DNA from: Euryodendron excelsum
Taxonomy: Eukaryota > Streptophyta > Magnoliopsida > Ericales > Pentaphylacaceae
NCBI GenBank assembly: GCA_033060915.1
Contig: CM065383.1
Span: 18,466,001 to 18,530,000 of the forward strand
Length of the DNA stretch: 64,000 nt
Direction of reading: 5' to 3'
The notes beneath the pieces are model-generated. The model saw nothing but the letters and a program-made list of their open reading frames with translations, did not search any database and had not been told where the DNA came from. Made by a program: the position numbers and the translations under genes. Within the stretch, counting starts at the first letter, position 1; each line of letters starts with the position of its first letter. Positions 59,279-64,000 of the stretch are shown piece by piece.

Positions 59279-59774
59279 AATTGTGTTTAAATTGAGTAAA
59301 ATTTGTGTTTTGAATGTTTAAATGTGTTTATTATTCATATGAAATGCTTTTCTTGAATTCATGATGCATTATATGATCATATTAAGACAATTTTTATCTC
59401 AAAACTTAAAAAGATCATTTCATGAAATCCTTGTGATTCACATGCTCAGTCTGGGTGAAAGAGTCGACACTTTACTTCATAGAGTCGGCTCATCACAACA
59501 GTGGAGTTAAATCATTTCATTAACAAGGCATGTGTCGGCTCATTTAGTTCATGAGTCGCCTCATGCTTTGGGCCTATATACTTTGACGAGGCCCATTTTA
59601 CAAACATTTAAAATTTCCCTCTCACTCGTTCACTCTCACTTTTTTTCTCTCCCGCTCCCCTGTTCGCACCAAAACCCAACCGTCACTCTCAATCATCGCA
59701 TATCTTCATCTCAATCTCTTTATAAACCCTAGTCGACCTCTTTCCATTCTCACTAAACTCTCTTTAATCCCACA
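59279..59774 (+). other. Spacer between pol and the envelope-like ORF
   Basis: About 500 bp without coding. It contains GAGTCGACACTTTACTTC, AGAGTCGGCTCATC and ATGAGTCGCCTCATG (59460-59570). These are the same GAGTCG..CTC words that make up the LTR tandem repeats. It may be a leader or promoter for the downstream ORF. Confidence 0.5.
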
Positions 59775-61208
59775 ATGGCTCCTAAATAGAACCTGGTCGA
59801 GAAAACCCTAATGTTCCTCTTGCATGCACTCAGAAACGAAAAAGGGTTGGACCAATCATCAGAGATTCAGAGGAAAGGGCTCCGGCAGAACAGCCTGGAT
59901 GGGATACCACACATTTCAGAGACGGATTGGCAGAAGAAAGGTACTTGAATATTTTCAGTCTGTGTAAAGTTCTGAATGGACGCTGAATAGATCACGCCTT
60001 CTTTAAAACTGAGAACTTTGACTTTCCCCATATCCTTGAGAACCTAGGATGGGAACCTTACACTACAATCAGAGAGAATGTATACCCAAAGTTGGTTATG
60101 CATTTCTACTCTAATTTGATGAAGAAAGTTGGAAGCAACATGATTACCAGCTTTGTGAATGGAGTACAAATCACTCTGAATGAAGGGACTTTGACAAAAA
60201 TTATGGGAACTGGTTATGGTGGAGAAATGTATTTTGAAAACATTAGTCGAAAGAGACAACTTCAAGTTCTCTATGGACATGACATGCCCAAATCCACTCA
60301 ACCCATAGCCAACAACTTCCTTGTTGAATTGAGATTAGTCCACCATTTCGTAACAACCATTTTCCTACCCAAAGTTGGTGGTTTTGAGTGTATAACTGAG
60401 AAGGACCTGTTTTTCTTGTGGGCCTTTCTCACGAACTCCAGAATTGATGTTCCCTACTACGTTCTCTCCAACATGGCCAATGTTGCTACCACTGCCTCCA
60501 AGAACCTACCCTATGGAATGTTGCCAACCAAGATTTTCAAACACTTTCAAGTCAATCTCTTAGGAGTAAACTACAGAAAGCCGGATTCTTACAAAGATGA
60601 ATACAACAAGTACACCTTGAGTAGGATGAGGTATAAGAAAATCAATGGCCATTGGGTTTCGGTCAAACAAAGTTGGTCCTGCCAGCTCTTCACAGAAAAG
60701 AGCTTCTGCCTCTGGTCCTAAAAAACCCTTAGCCCAAACCCTTGATGCCTCTTCTGTTGATGAACTTCTAGGAAGCATAATGGACATGCTTCAGAGCATG
60801 GACCACAAAATTAATGAAGGACTGCTTCAGTTGAAAAATCTTAAGCAAGATGTGATTCAACTAAAAATAGCTCAGGGTATGGCAGTAGAGGAAGAAGAAA
60901 GAGGAAGAGAACCAGAAACTGAAGAAAAAAATGAGGAAGAACAAGAGAAGGAAGCAGAGAAAGATTTGGAGGACATAGACCTGGAAACTGAGGAGGATGA
61001 GCTTGCAGATGTTATCTCTGAGGATAAATCTAAGGATGCTGCACTAAGGAAGAAGGCTATTCCAGCAAAGAAAGCCAAACCATCTACCTCAGCCTCTAGA
61101 TTTGTGCGAAGGAGGCCATATGGTCTAAGGTCTAGACCATTTTTTGGTTCATCCAACACTGCCTCAGATCCTGTTGATCTAACACTCTCCCCTTCTCTAT
61201 CTCCTTAA
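59775..61208 (+). pseudogene. SIRE envelope-like ORF with plant-transposon domain
   Basis: From ATGGCTCCTAAA the first frame meets a stop at once, and the main coding sense follows in shifted frames. The middle (about 60005-60640) encodes a domain with NLGWEPYTTI, YPKLVMHFYSNL, FVNGVQITLNEG and LPKVGGFECITEKDLFFLWAFL. It resembles the plant 'Transposase_32' type domain often found in the extra ORFs of SIRE and Athila elements. After a frameshift at about 60650 comes a C-terminal part (to 61208) with Ser/Pro-rich, Glu-rich coiled-coil and Lys/Arg-rich segments. No signal peptide or membrane helix is obvious, so an envelope role is not supported by this sequence. Confidence 0.75.
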
Positions 61209-62054
61209 AACTCCTCCTACATCCTTCTCATTATCCTAAATACTCATGGCTCTGTCACTCTCATGGTCCTATTATAACATTTTTTTTTTTGCTTTAACTG
61301 AATGTTTTGTCTTGATTTTGGAATAGTGTTTATGGAAATGATAACTATGATAATATTTTTTTGTAATTTCAATGGTTCAATCAATGAAATATCATTTTAT
61401 TCTGGTATCAAATGTAATTAATCTGATAACTTGCTTGTTTGATTCATTCCTTGTTTATACAATCTATTCTATTTTTAATATTTTTTTTGCTATTGTACCT
61501 GTCTATCATTCCCACTCAATTAGTATCATTCTCATTCTATTTCATTTTTTGATACATTGACAAAAAGGGGGAGAAATATTGGGGTATAGAATTGGCAAAA
61601 TTAGACAAAATTGTATTGGACAAGATAAATTGTGTTTGAGTTAAAAAAGGGAGAAGTATTGGAAGTATTGGAGCAAAACTGATAAAATTATCAATTGAGT
61701 ATTTGGCAGAATTGGACAAGAAATGAAAAATTACTAATATGAACATAAATTTTTTAATGTATTGGAATTAAATAAAAAGGAAATAAAATGAATTGCTTAT
61801 TACCTGATAAATGTCAAGCATGTTCTTAGGGGGAGCATCATGATTTATTTCCCTCAAAATGTTTTTGAATTACCTGACAAAAACTCCTTGAAAATTATTT
61901 TTTAAAATATTTTTATCCTCTAAGCATTATTTGCTTAATTACAAAACAAAGGGGGAGTTTCTTTACTGGTATGATATTTAACTTTGTTCATTTCATTTAA
62001 TCATATATGAAGGTATTTTTCCAAAGGTTTTGTCATCATAAAAAAGGGAGAGAT
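61209..62054 (+). other. 3' untranslated region of the SIRE-type element with repeated purine tracts
   Basis: AT-rich and non-coding, with four PPT-like runs: AAAAAGGGGGAGAAATATTG (61562), AAAAAAGGGAGAAGTATTGG (61644), ACAAAGGGGGAG (about 61946) and AAAAAAGGGAGAGAT (62040-62054). The last abuts the LTR and is the functional polypurine tract. Confidence 0.7.
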
Positions 62055-64000
62055 TGTTGACTCAAGTTTGATCCTTGTTGACTCAAGGTTAATTCCCATA
62101 TTGATTTTAATGATAACTAAATCTCATGTTATTTTACTAATGAATCTACTTAGTGTGCAGATTAACAAAGTTCATAATTTAGACTTAAAGTTCAATTTTA
62201 AGTCGAATGCATGTCAAAGAGAATGCACAACAAATTCAAGATCAAGCAATGAATTCTAAGAGGTATGCAATGAATCAAGCAGAGGATTGACGCCTATCTC
62301 TACTTTAAACAAATGTTCTACATTCGAAGAGATTGAAGGTGTTCAAATGAAACTTTTATCACAGTATGCATAGACTCAGTAAATTCGATTTACACTTAAG
62401 ATAGATTGAGAGCTTTATCAGTTGAGGAGGTGCAATGTTTAGTTAAAGAAGATTTGATTGTGGAGATGTTGTAAATGCCAAAAGAAGATCTCATCAAGAA
62501 TGCAAAGATCAATTGAAGAGCAATTAATTGTTGAAGAGATTGAAAATGCTCAAGAGATGACTTCATCTAGTATGCAAAGATCAATTCAAGATAATATGAT
62601 TGAAGTTGCTGAGAAAGAAGACTCACAATGATTGTCTGATCTCTACATGGAATCCAAGTGAAGGATTCTTCTACAATGTAAATAGTCAATGAAGACTAGA
62701 TGTATGAAGAGATTTCATCAAGCCTGCAAAAGTCTCATTGATATGATTTTAAAGAAGAAAGAAGAATTGCTAGCAAAGAGAAGAAATAAAAAATGAAGCA
62801 TTGTGAAGCTCTACATAATTGAGGAAGCTTGGCATTGAAGAAAATGTTCTACAATAAAAGAAGAAAGTTTTGCAAATGAAGAAGAAAAGATGAACATTGA
62901 TCTAATGAAGCTCTGACAGTTTGAGAGTTAAGAGAAGATCAATATCCAATGATTGATTCAATTTAAATTGAATAGAAGTTAACTCTAATGAGTTAAAGAG
63001 ATTTGATTGATCATCATACCCCAGAGAAATACTCCTTGAAAATCTTATATCAATGCTGAGATGAGCTAGATCATTAGAAGTCAGAAAGCAGATGTTTGGA
63101 CAATGAGGGGACTCATGGAAATGAGGAGTCGCTTCTTGATCACAGAAGCAAAAGGCCTAAAGACAAAATAAACAATGAGTGGACTCATGAAAAATGAAGA
63201 GTCGCCTCTTAATCACAGAAGAAAAAAGCCTGGAGACCAAATAGATAATGAGTGGACTCATTGTAATGAAGAGTCGCATCATGGAGACAGACACAAAGGC
63301 CTGAAGATGACTTGATCAATGAGCAAACACATGAAGATGAAGAGTCACCTCATGACAATAGAAGTAAAAGGCTGAAGATTGAATGAACAAAGAGTGGACT
63401 CCTGAAGATGAAGAGTCGCCTCATGACAGCAAAAGCCAAAGATGTGAAGACAGAATGAACAAGGAGTCCCCTCATTGATATGAAGAGCGGACTCATGAAG
63501 TCAGTGAACAACATCTAGTAAATGCAGAAGCAGAAAGTGTCGACTCCACAAACCTGGAGCCGACTCCTTGGATATAACGGCTATTTTTCTTAACGTTATA
63601 ATGGACTAGTCGTGCATTAATGATACCCAACAACCTCTAACGGATGAAAAGAATACAAGGGTTTATATATAAGCTTCCAGATGCATTTATACAAGTGATT
63701 GAAGACAAAAACAAAATCAAACTGACTGATTCACTAAAAACCCTGAATATTCTTCCTGCCTTCATCTGTGAGCTTTGATTGTAAAATCTACTCTTGCTAG
63801 AGAGTGTGTTAGTTAATTATATACTTTTATACACTTGTAATTGAGAGTTTGAGAGTTCTCTTGTGAAAGCAAAACTCTTGTAACTTTGAGTGGAGCTTGG
63901 ACAAAACCACTTGGAGATTAAAGAGCTCGGTGAGGAGTTCTTGTGTATAGTGAGCTGAGCACTTTGTCAATCAGCAGCCCATTTATAATAGGTGATTACA
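62055..64000 (+). repeat. 3' LTR of the SIRE-type element (cut by the window end)
   Basis: It begins TGTTGACTCAAGTTTGATCC and, after 21 bp, restarts TGTTGACTCAAGG at 62076, matching the 5' LTR start. It then follows the 5' LTR through the 72-bp repeats (63100-63460), the TATA box (about 63663-63670) and beyond. About 240 bp remain outside the window. Confidence 0.9.

Larger units (their letters stand above)
47305..64000 (+). mobile_element. SIRE-type Ty1/copia element with envelope-like ORF and nested giant solo LTR
   Basis: 5' LTR 47305-49472, primer-binding site at about 49475, gag, protease, integrase, RT, RNase H, then an extra ORF of the envelope-like region. Repeated purine tracts and a 3' LTR from 62055 that runs beyond the window follow. 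Integrase before RT defines copia. The extra ORF after pol and the 2.2 kb LTRs define the SIRE/Maximus type. A 5.0 kb solo LTR is inserted at 52408-57400 between integrase and RT. Several stops and frameshifts make the copy inactive, although it is better preserved than the copia element at 14406. Confidence 0.9.

Noticed and set aside
60872..61159. Ser-rich minus-strand ORF
   Set aside because: It is the complement of the Glu/Lys-rich tail of the envelope-like ORF.

Overview
The window looks like nuclear DNA of a flowering plant, most likely a woody eudicot. It has short exons separated by AT-rich GT-AG introns, plant-type gene families, and more than half of its length in nested LTR retrotransposons. 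No bacterial, viral-genome or organellar gene set is present. The species cannot be fixed from the sequence alone.

Two host genes are well supported and one is possible, all on the + strand. (1) 10179-12901 is a two-exon acyl-activating enzyme of the plant AAE1-like AMP-binding family, about 550 residues. Its ORF is intact, but several active-site positions are changed. (2) 31447-41199 (possibly to 41913) is a 13- or 14-exon plastid-type MATE transporter of the DTX45 (DETOXIFICATION 45) group. It predicts about 557 residues, with a GC-AG intron and a 3.9 kb last large intron. (3) 45202-45530 is a small putative C2H2 zinc-finger gene or pseudogene. It has an apparent frameshift, and an LTR is inserted just downstream.

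The rest is a retrotransposon graveyard. 1-4032 is the 3' part of an Athila-like Ty3/gypsy element: degenerate extra ORF, polypurine tract (PPT) and LTR. 4040-8713 fits the 3' half of a Tat-lineage gypsy element: tandem repeat array, spliced antisense gene with a Transposase_28-like domain, PPT and 3' LTR. 14406-25344 is a complete but decayed Ty1/copia element on the minus strand, with 391-400 bp LTRs and a perfect AAATT target-site duplication (TSD). 45561-47304 is a truncated SIRE-type LTR with a 107-bp tandem repeat. It is interrupted at 47305 by a second SIRE-type copia element that runs off the window end: 5' LTR 47305-49472, gag, protease, integrase, RT, RNase H, envelope-like ORF, and 3' LTR from 62055.

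The most striking structure is a pair of homologous gene-less elements of 4.5 and 5.0 kb, at 16457-20967 and 52408-57400. Each begins TGTAAGCACCCC, ends in CA, and is flanked by a 5-bp duplication (GGTCT/AGTCT and AGTCT/AGTCT). Each sits inside the pol gene of a different copia element. They carry a TATA box, a near G-free 2 kb tract of degenerate ~10-bp repeats, and Ogre/Tat-like signatures. They are best read as giant solo LTRs. The remaining intergenic DNA holds small repeats, a MITE-like inverted repeat, a TRIM/copia scrap in the AAE intron, and a stretch (about 25690-26660) that may be a mitochondrial insertion.
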